A stretch of 64,000 nt of DNA from Nocardia caishijiensis NBRC 108228 (GTDB taxonomy: Bacteria > Actinomycetota > Actinomycetes > Mycobacteriales > Mycobacteriaceae): the NCBI RefSeq assembly GCF_001612825.1, contig NZ_BDBE01000039.1, forward strand, positions 62,001 to 126,000, given 5' to 3'. Under the pieces are notes generated by a model. It did no database searches. It was given only the letters and a program-made list of their open reading frames with translations, and was not told the origin of the DNA. A program made the translations under genes and the position numbers. Below, one piece after another: positions 43,347 through 52,500 of this stretch (position 1 is its first letter; each line of letters starts with the position of its first letter).

Positions 43347-43853
43347 TCACCGGTGATCGGCGGACCAGCGCTCGACCGACTCGGTGACCAGCACGCCCGG
43401 TGGCTGCAGCGCGTTGAGCGCGACTCCGGCCTCGTCCTGGTCGAGCGGCTCGAGGGTGGCGAGTTGTGAGTCGAGCAGGATCGTCGGCATGAAGTGGCCG
43501 AGGCGGCCGGTCATCCGGCGCATCAGTTCGACCCGGGTGGCGGCCAGATGCACGAAATACGTCTCGGGCGCGTTGGCGCGCAGCCGGTCACGGTAGACCC
43601 GGCGCAGCGCCGAACAACTGGCCACCCCGCCCCGCGCGCTGTGCTCGTGCAGCCAGGCGCCGACCTTGTCGAGCCACGGCCACCGGTCCTCGTCGGTGAG
43701 CGGTATCCCAGCCGCCATCTTCTCGATGTTCTCCAGCGGGTGGAAGTCGTCGCCCTCGGCGTAGGGCACATCGAGGCGGTCGGCAAGCATCGCCCCGACG
43801 GTCGTCTTCCCACACCCCGAGACGCCCATGACGACAATGAGAGGTACTTCCAC
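43347..43853 (-). CDS. gntK: Gluconokinase (thermoresistant type)
   Basis: 168 residues, the usual size. P-loop GVSGCGKTT (residues 10-18), DDFHP and DEDRWPWLDKVGAWL, then SCSALRRVYRDRLR are the family hallmarks. It phosphorylates D-gluconate to 6-phosphogluconate with ATP, feeding the pentose-phosphate pathway. No gluconate transporter is next to it. It lies tail-to-tail with the M50 gene (6-bp gap) and divergent from an LLM gene. Confidence 0.92.
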   Translation of the reverse strand: MEVPLIVVMGVSGCGKTTVGAMLADRLDVPYAEGDDFHPLENIEKMAAGIPLTDEDRWPWLDKVGAWLHEHSARGGVASCSALRRVYRDRLRANAPETYFVHLAATRVELMRRMTGRLGHFMPTILLDSQLATLEPLDQDEAGVALNALQPPGVLVTESVERWSADHR

Positions 43854-43925
43854 CGCATCCTCCTCGTACCGGCCCGTGTCCTACAGCCTCACACACCGAG
43901 GCGCGTCTCGGGCACGATGGTGATC

Positions 43926-44843
43926 ATGGACCTCCGCATCTTCACCGAACCGCAGCAGGGCGCCGACTACGACACGCTGCTCACGGTGGCGCGCGCCGCC
44001 GAGGATCTCGACTTCGACGCCTTCTTCCGCTCCGACCACTACTTGGCGATGGGCGATGCCGACGGCCTGCCCGGCCCCACCGACGCGTGGATCACCCTGG
44101 CGGGCCTGGCCAGGGACACCGCGCGCATCCGGCTCGGCACCCTCGTCACGGCCGCGACGTTCCGGTTGCCCGGGCCCCTGGCCATCCAGGTGGCCCAGGT
44201 CGACCAGATGTCGGGCGGCCGGGTGGAACTCGGGCTCGGCAGCGGCTGGTTCGCCGCCGAACACGCCGCCTATGGAATTCCGTTCCCCGACAACCGGTTC
44301 GGGCTGCTGGAGGAACAGCTCGCGATCGTCACCGGCCTGTGGTCGACCAAGCCGGGTGAGACGTTCTCCTTCGACGGCGAGCACTACCAGCTCACCGACT
44401 CCCCCGCGCTGCCCAAGCCCGTGCAGGATCCGGTGCCGGTGGTGATCGGCGGCAACGGGAAGGTACGCACCCCGCGCCTGGCCGCGCGCTACGCCACCGA
44501 ATTCAACATGCCCTTCGCCTCGGTGTCCGACAGTGCCGCCCAGTTCGACCGGGTCCGTGCCGCGGTGCGCGCGGCCGGGCGCACCGATGAACTGGTGTAC
44601 TCGAACGCGCTCGTGGCCTGCGTCGGGCGCACCGACGCCGAGGTGGCCCGCCGGGCGGCGGCGATCGGGCGTGCGGTCGACGAACTGAAGACCAACGGCC
44701 TGGCGGGTTCGCCCGCCGAGGTCGTGGACAAGATCGCCCGCTACCGCGAGATCGGCGCGCGCCGGATCTACCTGCAGATCCTCGACCTGAGCGACCTCGA
44801 CCACCTGGAACTCATCGCGAGCGCGGTGGCATCGCAGCTCTGA
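43926..44843 (+). CDS. F420-dependent LLM-class oxidoreductase
   Basis: 305 residues. Characteristic segments: TEPQQGADYDTLLTVARAAEDLDF, FFRSDHYLAMG, DTARIRLGTLVTAATFRLPG, QVAQVDQMSGGRVELGLGSGW and NRFGLLEEQLAIVTGLW. This is the 'LLM class F420-dependent oxidoreductase' common in Nocardia and Mycobacterium; substrates are mostly unknown. An ATG three codons upstream (43917) is also possible. Seven bases separate its end from the convergent hydrolase. Confidence 0.87.
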   Translation: MDLRIFTEPQQGADYDTLLTVARAAEDLDFDAFFRSDHYLAMGDADGLPGPTDAWITLAGLARDTARIRLGTLVTAATFRLPGPLAIQVAQVDQMSGGRVELGLGSGWFAAEHAAYGIPFPDNRFGLLEEQLAIVTGLWSTKPGETFSFDGEHYQLTDSPALPKPVQDPVPVVIGGNGKVRTPRLAARYATEFNMPFASVSDSAAQFDRVRAAVRAAGRTDELVYSNALVACVGRTDAEVARRAAAIGRAVDELKTNGLAGSPAEVVDKIARYREIGARRIYLQILDLSDLDHLELIASAVASQL

Positions 44844-44850
44844 GCCCGCC

Positions 44851-46893
44851 TCACGGGATCGGCTTGTCGGTCGGCAGGTTGACGAAGCTCGGTGCCGCCG
44901 GGTCCAGCCGCACCTGCTGCGGTTCCAGACCGGAGGCATCGAGCATCGGGCGGAACGGCAGCGCCTTGGGCGCGTTGCCCGCGTACACGTCGATCCGCAC
45001 GCGGTGCCCCGGCGCGAGCACGGCCTGGGTCGGGATGACGGCGATGTCCATCTCGGTCGGCGCACCGGGCACCACGGGCAGCAACCGGTCGAGGGTGAGC
45101 GGGTTGAACGGCGCGGTGAGGTCACCGTTGACCGACCGGGCGCTGCGCCGCTCGTCGATGGCCCGCATGGAGGCGGTGAGCTGACCGGTGGTGAGGACCG
45201 TCGAGGTGCCGTCGGGGGCGACATCGTTGACGGTGACGTTCCAGAACCCGTCGCCGGCCGTGTGCACCGTGTTGAGCCGCACATTGATCGGGCCCGAGAT
45301 GACCGTCTCCTCGGCGACCGGGGCGCTGGTGAACGTGAGCGCGTTGCGTTCGGCGATGCGCGAGTCCTTGGCGCAGGCGTCGAGCGCCGCGGTCATCCCG
45401 GCCGAGCCCTGAGCCGCGTCCCTCGAGCACACGGTGCTCAGACCCGGTGCGACCGTGAGGTTTTCGACCTTGCCGGGGCCGTTCGACCGGAGCGAGCCGT
45501 CGTGCAGGCTGTCCTCGGTGGTTCCGCTGGCGTCGGCCGACAGGTACACCCGTCGATGGGTGACACCCGGCTGCGGCCACTGCCGCAGCGTCACCCAACC
45601 GCCGCCCTGCTGTTTCACCGTCACCGGGCCGAACGACTCGATCCCGCTGTCGATGTCCTTGAGCCACTTGTCGAACCAAGCTCGCTGCAACACGTCCAGT
45701 CGTGGCGGCGCACCCGGAACACCGGTTCCCGCACCGGGATTGGCGTGATAGGTGTCGCCGACGACCAGCTGCTTGCGGCCAGCGGGCAGTGGGAGCTGTT
45801 CGTAGAGTTTGGTCGCGCTGTTGGCGAAGATGTCGTGCCACCCGCCGTAGACGAAGGTCGGCACGTTCACCTTCTCCGGGTGACCCATGATCGCCTCGCG
45901 AAACGCCGAGGTCTCGTCGAGCGCACCATCGAGCGCTGGCGGCATGTCCTCGAGCGACGGGGTGAGCAGCGCCTGGGCGAGCAGGTCGAAATTGGTCGTC
46001 GGATCGGCCAGGCGATCGTTGAACCAGGTCCAGTCGAAGGTGCCCTGGATCATCGACGCCACATCGGGCACGAGCTTGAGCTGGTTGACCGAATTGAGCC
46101 ACAGCGGAAGGAACGTCGTGCCGACGCCGCCGCCGGGGGCGACCACGTCGCGCATCAGGTCGCTGCCCGGTTCCACCGGGAAGATGGCCTGCAGCGCGGC
46201 GGGCGCGTCCTCGGCGGCACGCAACTGGTTGATGCCGGAATACGAGCCGCCGCTCATGCCGATGCGGCCGTTGGACCACGGCTGGGCCGCGGCCCACTCG
46301 ATCACCTCACGGGTGTCGAGCTGTTCGCGGGCGCCGAGGGTGTCCCATTTCCCCTGGGACAGACCGGTTCCGCGCACATCGGCGACGACGACCGTGTACC
46401 CGCTGCCGATGAGTTTGCGGTCGACACCGAGCATGGTCTGGATCATGCCGCCGTCCAGTGCCTGCATCAGATCGCCGAAACCGCTGACGGGTGTGCTCGA
46501 CAGGTTCAGGCGGCGCACGATGTCGACGGCCGTGGACTGCAGGCCGGGGGTGGCGGCGGCCGCTTCGATCAGGCCGGTCATGAGTTTGGAGTAGGGCGTG
46601 AGGCTCACGATCGTCGGCAGCGGCCGCTGTTCGATCACCCCCGCGGCGTCGGCGGGGCGGTACACATCGGCCTTGAGGACGACGCCGTCGCTCATGGTGA
46701 TGTGCACGCCGCGTTCCACGCGCACCTCCGGGTAGGTGCCCGGCGCGTCGTGCTGGGCGGTCCAGCGCACACCCGGCACCTCGGCGCCCGGCTGCCCCGA
46801 GACCCCGCCCGCTCCGCAGGCGAGTACCGCTGTGATCGCGAGGATCGCCGTCAGCACACGGACGAGCCCACGTTCGGAACCTCTCAACGTCAT
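44851..46893 (-). CDS. CocE/NonD-family hydrolase, exported lipoprotein
   Basis: 680 residues from ATG 46893, which has GGGAG seven bases upstream. The N-terminus ends in a lipobox-like AVLAC (Cys26). The alpha/beta-hydrolase nucleophile is Ser217 in SGGSYSG; His lies in DTYHANPG and the acid nearby; the C-terminal jelly-roll (PepX_C) runs from ~470 (ISGPINVRLNT, VRIDVYAGN). The family includes cocaine esterase and X-Pro dipeptidyl peptidases. The exported location suggests action on extracellular esters or peptides. An ATG at 46920 would add nine residues. Confidence 0.85.
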   Translation of the reverse strand: MTLRGSERGLVRVLTAILAITAVLACGAGGVSGQPGAEVPGVRWTAQHDAPGTYPEVRVERGVHITMSDGVVLKADVYRPADAAGVIEQRPLPTIVSLTPYSKLMTGLIEAAAATPGLQSTAVDIVRRLNLSSTPVSGFGDLMQALDGGMIQTMLGVDRKLIGSGYTVVVADVRGTGLSQGKWDTLGAREQLDTREVIEWAAAQPWSNGRIGMSGGSYSGINQLRAAEDAPAALQAIFPVEPGSDLMRDVVAPGGGVGTTFLPLWLNSVNQLKLVPDVASMIQGTFDWTWFNDRLADPTTNFDLLAQALLTPSLEDMPPALDGALDETSAFREAIMGHPEKVNVPTFVYGGWHDIFANSATKLYEQLPLPAGRKQLVVGDTYHANPGAGTGVPGAPPRLDVLQRAWFDKWLKDIDSGIESFGPVTVKQQGGGWVTLRQWPQPGVTHRRVYLSADASGTTEDSLHDGSLRSNGPGKVENLTVAPGLSTVCSRDAAQGSAGMTAALDACAKDSRIAERNALTFTSAPVAEETVISGPINVRLNTVHTAGDGFWNVTVNDVAPDGTSTVLTTGQLTASMRAIDERRSARSVNGDLTAPFNPLTLDRLLPVVPGAPTEMDIAVIPTQAVLAPGHRVRIDVYAGNAPKALPFRPMLDASGLEPQQVRLDPAAPSFVNLPTDKPIP

Positions 46894-47136
46894 CGAGTCG
46901 CTCCCGACCGGTTCGTTCATCGTTGACCTAGCCACCGCGGATCGGCGCGAAAACTGTAACAGCGGTAACGACTTGCGGGGCGCAGCGCCGGACCGCTCGG
47001 AGGGTCGCTGTGAACACGCATTGTTCCAGTTCAGGGCATTATCCGCGGCGTCGGACCTGTCGGTGCTCGATGGTTGACTGTGCGCATGCCGACCGACCCG
47101 GCCGGTGCCATTCATCGACGAGGAGGACGATCGACA

Positions 47137-47934
47137 ATGCCGACACGTGACGAACCGTGGTCTCAGGGCACACCGTGCTGGGTGGACTGTCAGGTCGACG
47201 ATCCCGCCGCCGCCCGCGAGTTCTACAGCGCGCTGTTCGGGTGGGACATCCAGGACGCGGGAGCCGGTGGATATCTCATGGCAATGCTCGACGGCAGGCC
47301 CGCGGCGGGCATCGGACCGAAACCCGACGGCATGGGTCAGATGCCGTCGGTGTGGACCACCTACTTCGCGGCCGACCGGGCCGACGCGATCGCCGAGCGG
47401 GTCGCGACAGCCGGTGGCCAGGTGTTCGTGCCGCCGTTCGACGTGCTGGACGTGGGTCGGATGTTCGTCGCGGCCGACCCGACCGGCGGGGCCTTCGGCG
47501 TCTGGGAGGCCAAGCGCCACATCGGCGCCGGGGTGTTCAACCAGCACGGCGCCTACTGCTGGAACGAACTGCACACACCGGGCTACGACCAGGCACACGA
47601 GTTCTACAACAGCGTGTTCGGCTGGAACTACACCGAGATCGGCGACGGGGTGAACTTCACGTACTCCACCTTCTCGCTGCCCGGCGACAAGCACGAGGTC
47701 GGCGGGATGATGGACGCCTCGGCGCTGGGCAATCCGCCGTACTGGCTCACCTGGATCCAGGTCGACGACGCCGACGGCACCCTGGGCACGGCGACCGGAC
47801 TCGGCGCGACGGTGATCATGGGGCCCGACGACAGCCCGTTCGGGCGCATGGGAATCCTGCGGGCACCCCAGGGTGAGGTGCTCGGGGTGATCGACCCGGC
47901 CGCGGCGGTTGGCGAGGTGCCGACGGGCGCGTGA
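47137..47934 (+). CDS. VOC-superfamily protein (two glyoxalase-like modules)
   Basis: 265 residues. Two tandem VOC modules: CWVDCQVDDPAAAREFYSAL (1st) and CWNELHTPGYDQAHEFYNSV (2nd), each ending in DPTGGAFGVWEA or APQGEVLGVID. The arrangement matches the actinobacterial 'VOC family protein' CFP30B type. Members bind metals or small ligands and include dioxygenases and resistance proteins; this one's role is unknown. AGGAGG lies ten bases before ATG 47137. Confidence 0.85.
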   Translation: MPTRDEPWSQGTPCWVDCQVDDPAAAREFYSALFGWDIQDAGAGGYLMAMLDGRPAAGIGPKPDGMGQMPSVWTTYFAADRADAIAERVATAGGQVFVPPFDVLDVGRMFVAADPTGGAFGVWEAKRHIGAGVFNQHGAYCWNELHTPGYDQAHEFYNSVFGWNYTEIGDGVNFTYSTFSLPGDKHEVGGMMDASALGNPPYWLTWIQVDDADGTLGTATGLGATVIMGPDDSPFGRMGILRAPQGEVLGVIDPAAAVGEVPTGA

Positions 47935-48026
47935 CGACGCGGCTCGCGCTGATCGAGCGGTCGCGGTCTACGCCGGAACAGGCCTCGGCGACATCTCCAC
48001 GCGGGTCGGTGTCTCATCGCGACCAC

Positions 48027-49649
48027 TCAGGACGGCGTGCGAGGTGGCCCGGCGGCGAGTTGGATCTCGAGCAGCAGGCGGTCGTCGGGATCGGTGAGGT
48101 CGATGCCGAGGATGGATTCCACGCGGCGCAGCCGGTAGCGCAGGGTGTTCGGGTGGATGCGCAGGGCGGCGGCCGCCACGCTCACCTCGCCGTGGGCGCG
48201 CACGTAGGCGTGGGCAGAGGTACGCAGGTCGGCGCCGTGGTCGTGGTCGTAGGTGTCGAGGGCGGCGAGGCGGGGGTCGTGCAGGTGGGGACGAGCGCGG
48301 ATGAGGTCGAGGATCTCGGTGAGCAGCACCGCCGTTCGCGCCTCGGCCAACGTGGTCACACGGCTGCCGTCGGCGGAGGCCGGGCTGGCCAGCACACGGT
48401 CGACCTCGGCGCGCGCCGAGGCGACGGCCGTGAGCCCGGCCACCGGAGCGGCCACCGCCGCCCGGGCCACCAGCCCACGCGCCTGCTCGAGCTGCGCGAC
48501 GAGCTCACGCACCCACGACCCGACACCGTGCTCGGAATGATAGGAGGGCAACAACACATACACCCGGTCACCGATCGCCTCGGTGACCGAGTCGCCACGA
48601 AAAGCACTGGCGTGCAATCGGATCAGGCCGCTGGACGCGGCGAGCTCGGCGGCCGGGCCGAGCGCACCGAACCCGATCACCGCGGCGGGCCCCGCCTCGG
48701 GCAGGCGCAGGGCTGCCGCCACCGACGGCACGTCAACGCCCGCACCGTGTGCGCCGAACAGTCTGCGTACCAGCACCGCCTCGGTCGACGGCGCGTCCAG
48801 TGCCCGCGCGATGATCCGGCCCGCCACCGCCGACGCGCCCCGCAGTACCCGGGCGGCGTCGGGTCGCAGCGGTCGGTGGCCTTCCTGCAACCAGATCGTG
48901 CCGAGCAGCCGGTCCTCGGTGCCGTCGGAGCCGCGCCTGACCCCGACGACCAGGCGGCGGCGGATGTCGAGTTCGGGGTGGTCGGGGATGTCGACCACCT
49001 CGTCTGTGCGACGCACCCGGTCGAACACCCCCCACTCGCGCAGGATCCGCAGGTAGTCGGCCGGACCCTCGCGACCGAGGATCGAACGGATGCGCAGCTG
49101 GTCGGCGGCATCGTCGGAGGCGGAGTAGGCGAGCACGTGGGAGTGCGGGTCCTCGATGCTCACCATGCCGCCGGTTTCGGCGGCCACCACCTGCGCGAGC
49201 CCGAACAGGTCGGTGTCGGGGGCGAGCAGGTCGGGTTCGCCCGCTTCGGTGCGGCCGCCGGGCGCGCGGGTGAGCACGCGGCGGACCAGGCCGAACACCT
49301 GATCCCAGCGGGCGTGCCGGTGCACCCGAACCAGCGCGATACCGGCCGCGCGGGCGGCGGTGCGCACCTCGGGAGAATCGTCGGCGCCCTTGGTCATCAG
49401 CAGTCTCGGCCGCCGGGCGTACGGACGGGCGCCGACGCCGCGCAGCCATCGCACGGTCTGCTCGGGATCGACGCCGACCAGCAGATACACCTCGGCGAGC
49501 ACGCCACCGGCCTCGAGGTGTTCGGCCAGGTCGGCGGGCTCGGCGAGGGCGACGGTGCGCAGCACCACCCCCTCCCCCGTCGGCGCGTCGATCAAGGTGG
49601 CCACGGTGTGATCGAGCGCGCCGAGCAGCTCGCCCAGCGTGGTCTCCAT
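48027..49649 (-). CDS. PucR-family regulator of proline catabolism
   Basis: 540 residues. The N-terminal PucR-type sensor domain (residues ~20-125), a central GGDEF-like fold and the C-terminal HTH_30 domain (TSAHAYVRAHGEVSVAAAAL, HPNTLRYRLRRVESILG) are in the canonical order. It is divergent from pruA across 130 bp. In mycobacteria the corresponding gene (PruC) activates pruAB in response to proline; that role fits here. A dyad lies 14 bases before its start. Confidence 0.88.
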   Translation of the reverse strand: METTLGELLGALDHTVATLIDAPTGEGVVLRTVALAEPADLAEHLEAGGVLAEVYLLVGVDPEQTVRWLRGVGARPYARRPRLLMTKGADDSPEVRTAARAAGIALVRVHRHARWDQVFGLVRRVLTRAPGGRTEAGEPDLLAPDTDLFGLAQVVAAETGGMVSIEDPHSHVLAYSASDDAADQLRIRSILGREGPADYLRILREWGVFDRVRRTDEVVDIPDHPELDIRRRLVVGVRRGSDGTEDRLLGTIWLQEGHRPLRPDAARVLRGASAVAGRIIARALDAPSTEAVLVRRLFGAHGAGVDVPSVAAALRLPEAGPAAVIGFGALGPAAELAASSGLIRLHASAFRGDSVTEAIGDRVYVLLPSYHSEHGVGSWVRELVAQLEQARGLVARAAVAAPVAGLTAVASARAEVDRVLASPASADGSRVTTLAEARTAVLLTEILDLIRARPHLHDPRLAALDTYDHDHGADLRTSAHAYVRAHGEVSVAAAALRIHPNTLRYRLRRVESILGIDLTDPDDRLLLEIQLAAGPPRTPS

Positions 49650-49662
49650 CGCGAACTCCTTT

Positions 49663-49674
49663 GTCCGTTCGGAC
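49663..49674. promoter_or_regulatory. GTCCG-TT-CGGAC dyad upstream of the PucR gene
   Basis: Inverted repeat within TTTGTCCGTTCGGACCAAC, 14 bases from the pucR-like start and ~105 bases from pruA. It may be an autoregulatory operator of the PucR protein or the divergent control site. Confidence 0.4.
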
Positions 49675-49779
49675 CAACGAACCGGCGGATCTTCATCCGA
49701 TCAGCTGATTATGACCCATCTCGATCGGTGTTGACTACGTCACATCCCGCTATCGCCGTACGACGCAGGAGAGGCACTC

Positions 49780-51423
49780 ATGGACGTCATCGCGACCACC
49801 CCGCCGCCGGTCAACGAGCCCGTCGGCACTTTCGCGCCGGGCACGCCAGAACGCACCCGGTTGCAGACCGCACTCACAGATCTGGCCGCTGCCCCGACCG
49901 AGATCTGCCACGTCATCGGCGGTCGACACCTGCGCGGCGACGGCCCGGCGTTCGAGGTCGTGCAACCGCACCGCCACCGCGCCGTGCTCGGTACCCTGCA
50001 CGACGCGACCGCCACCGAGACCGCCGCGGCCGTCGGCGCCGCCACCGAGGCCGCACCGGCCTGGCGGGCGATGTCGTTCGACGACCGCGCCTCGGTGTTC
50101 CTCCGCGCGGCCGACCTGCTCGCCGGTCCGTGGCGCGAGAAGATCTGCGCGGCAACGATGCTCGGCCAGTCCAAGTCGCCGTATCAGGCCGAGATCGACG
50201 CACCGTGCGAACTGGTGGACTTCTGGCGGTTCAATGTGTCGTTCGCGCGCCAGATCATCGCCGAACAGCCGCTGTCCTCGCGCGGGGTGTGGAATCGCAT
50301 GCAGTACCGGTCGCTCGAGGGCTTCGTCTACGCGGTGACACCGTTCAACTTCACCGCCATCGCGGGTAACCTGCCGACCGCGCCCGCGCTGATGGGCAAC
50401 ACGGTGGTGTGGAAGCCGTCGCGGTCGCAGGCGGTCGCCGCGTATCTGACGATGTGCCTGCTCGAGGAGGCGGGTCTGCCGCCGGGCGTGATCAATCTCG
50501 TGCACGGTGCCGGACCCGAGGTCTCGGACGTGGTGCTGCCCGATCCGCGCCTGGCCGGTGTGCATTTCACCGGGTCCACCGCCACCTTCCAGCATCTGTG
50601 GCGCACGGTGGCGACGAACCTCGAGCGCTACCGCACCTATCCCCGGTTGGTCGGCGAGACCGGCGGCAAGGACTTCGTGCTCGCGCATCCGTCGGCTGAC
50701 CCCGCAGTGCTGACCACCGCGCTGCTGCGGGGCGCGTTCGACTACCAGGGCCAGAAGTGCTCGGCCGCCTCGCGCGCGTATGTGCCGCGGTCGGTGTGGT
50801 CGGTGATGTCGGAGGACCTGATCGAGAAGACGGCGTCGCTGCGCTACGGCGATGTCACCGATTTCGCGAATTTCGGTGGGGCGCTGATCGATCGGCGCGC
50901 CTTCGACCGCAACACCGCCGCGCTCGAGCGGGCCAAGGCCACCCAGGGGATCACCGTGGTCGCGGGTGGGCACAGCGATGACAGTGTCGGCTGGTTCGTG
51001 GAGCCGACGGTGCTGGTCGGCGACGACGCGGGCGACGAGATCTTCCACACCGAGTACTTCGGCCCGATCCTGGCGGTGCACGTCTACGACGACTCGACAC
51101 CGTCGGGTTTCGAGGAGGCCATGCATCTGGTCGACGCGGGCGCCTACGGTCTCACCGGCTCGATCATCGCCCAGGACCGCACCGCCATCGCCGCCGCCAC
51201 CGAGCGGCTCACCTTCTCGGCGGGCAACTTCTACATCAACGACAAGCCCTCCGGCGCGGTCGTCGGGCAGCAGCCCTTCGGCGGCGGGCGGGCCTCGGGC
51301 ACCAACGACAAGGCGGGCTCGGCGCAGAACCTGCTGCGCTGGACCTCGGCGCGCACGATCAAGGAGACGTTCACCCCACCCACCGAGCACGGCTATCCCC
51401 ACCAGGAATCGGAGGCCAACTGA
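49780..51423 (+). CDS. pruA: L-glutamate gamma-semialdehyde (P5C) dehydrogenase
   Basis: 547 residues. The aldehyde-dehydrogenase catalytic Cys327 is in YQGQKCSAASR and the general base Glu293 in VGETGGKDF; the NAD-binding FTGSTATF and the C-terminal AGNFYINDKPSGAVVGQQPF are P5CDH-specific. It oxidises glutamate semialdehyde to glutamate with NAD+, the second step of proline breakdown. AGGAGAGG precedes the ATG. The stop overlaps pruB by one base. Confidence 0.95.
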   Translation: MDVIATTPPPVNEPVGTFAPGTPERTRLQTALTDLAAAPTEICHVIGGRHLRGDGPAFEVVQPHRHRAVLGTLHDATATETAAAVGAATEAAPAWRAMSFDDRASVFLRAADLLAGPWREKICAATMLGQSKSPYQAEIDAPCELVDFWRFNVSFARQIIAEQPLSSRGVWNRMQYRSLEGFVYAVTPFNFTAIAGNLPTAPALMGNTVVWKPSRSQAVAAYLTMCLLEEAGLPPGVINLVHGAGPEVSDVVLPDPRLAGVHFTGSTATFQHLWRTVATNLERYRTYPRLVGETGGKDFVLAHPSADPAVLTTALLRGAFDYQGQKCSAASRAYVPRSVWSVMSEDLIEKTASLRYGDVTDFANFGGALIDRRAFDRNTAALERAKATQGITVVAGGHSDDSVGWFVEPTVLVGDDAGDEIFHTEYFGPILAVHVYDDSTPSGFEEAMHLVDAGAYGLTGSIIAQDRTAIAAATERLTFSAGNFYINDKPSGAVVGQQPFGGGRASGTNDKAGSAQNLLRWTSARTIKETFTPPTEHGYPHQESEAN

Positions 51424-52385
51424 TGTCGGCACTTCTGCGCTCGGCGCTGCTCGCAGCGGCGCGCTCGGCACCACTGGAACGCGCGGTCACCCGGCTACCG
51501 GTGAGCCGCGACGTGGTGTCGCGGTTCGTCGCGGGAACCACCACCGACCAGGTGGTGTCCACCGCCGAAACCTTGCTCCGCTCAGGCCGTTTCATCAGTA
51601 TCGACTACCTCGGTGAGGACAGCGTCGACCTGACGCGGGCGCAGGCGACGGTCGAGCAGTACCGCGTTCTCATCGCCGCGCTGGGACGCCTGCCCCAGGC
51701 CGAGACCACGCCGGGAGCCGTTCGGCCGCTGGAGGTCTCGGTCAAATTGTCGGCGCTCGGGCAGGCCCTGCCGCGCGACGGACACGCGATCGCCCGCGAG
51801 CACGCCCACCAGATCTGCACCGCCGCCGAGGCGGCCGGACTGTGGGTGACCGTCGACGCCGAAGACCACACGACCACCGATTCGACCCTCGCGATCGTGC
51901 GCGAGCTGCGCGAGGACTTCCCGTGGCTGGGCACCGTTCTCCAGGCCTACCTGCGCCGCACCGAGGACGACTGCCGTGCCCTGTCGGGCCCGCAGTCACG
52001 GATCCGGCTCTGCAAGGGCGCCTACGACGAACCCGAGGCGGTGGCATTCCGCGACCGCGACGAGGTCGACGCCTCCTATCTGCGCTGCCTCGGCGTGCTC
52101 GCCGCCGGGCAGGGCTACCCGATGATCGCCTCCCACGATCCGGCGATGATCGGCGCCGCCGGGGCGGCCGTGGCGGCGGCGCGGCGCAAGTGCGAGGAGT
52201 ACGAGTACCAGATGCTGTACGGCATCCGCGACGACGAACAGCAGCGACTCACCGCCGAGGGCAACCACGTTCGCGTGTATGTCCCCTACGGTGACCAGTG
52301 GTACGGCTACTTCATGCGCAGACTGGCCGAACGACCCGCGAATCTCGCCTTCTTCCTGCGCGCACTGGCCGGTCGGCGCGGGTAA
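51423..52385 (+). CDS. pruB: Proline dehydrogenase (monofunctional, FAD)
   Basis: 320 residues. The TIM-barrel FAD sites are visible: DAEDHTTTDSTL, AYLRRTEDDC, RIRLCKGAYDEPEAVAF, ASHDPAMIGAA, and the C-terminal YVPYGDQWYGYFMRRLAERPANLAF containing the substrate-binding YxxRRxxE. It oxidises proline to P5C and passes electrons to the respiratory chain. It overlaps pruA by one base (TGATG), so the two enzymes are made together, which suits channelling of the labile intermediate. Confidence 0.95.
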   Translation: MSALLRSALLAAARSAPLERAVTRLPVSRDVVSRFVAGTTTDQVVSTAETLLRSGRFISIDYLGEDSVDLTRAQATVEQYRVLIAALGRLPQAETTPGAVRPLEVSVKLSALGQALPRDGHAIAREHAHQICTAAEAAGLWVTVDAEDHTTTDSTLAIVRELREDFPWLGTVLQAYLRRTEDDCRALSGPQSRIRLCKGAYDEPEAVAFRDRDEVDASYLRCLGVLAAGQGYPMIASHDPAMIGAAGAAVAAARRKCEEYEYQMLYGIRDDEQQRLTAEGNHVRVYVPYGDQWYGYFMRRLAERPANLAFFLRALAGRRG

Positions 52386-52500
52386 CGAGCCGCTCTCCAT
52401 TCGGGCACCACCACTGAACAATATTCACTCTCGGCGTCGGGAACGGCCGCGCGGCGGTGTACTGATCACGCGGCCAGGGCCGCCGACGGAAGGAACAGCG

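Noticed and set aside
44851..47694. A much longer form of the CocE hydrolase (947 codons)
   Set aside because: The part before 46920 is low-complexity and overlaps the VOC gene on the other strand; the signal peptide places the true start at 46893 or 46920.
47931..50369. 812-codon open frame on the plus strand
   Set aside because: It spans the antisense of the PucR gene and an alternative frame of pruA; no recognisable domain.
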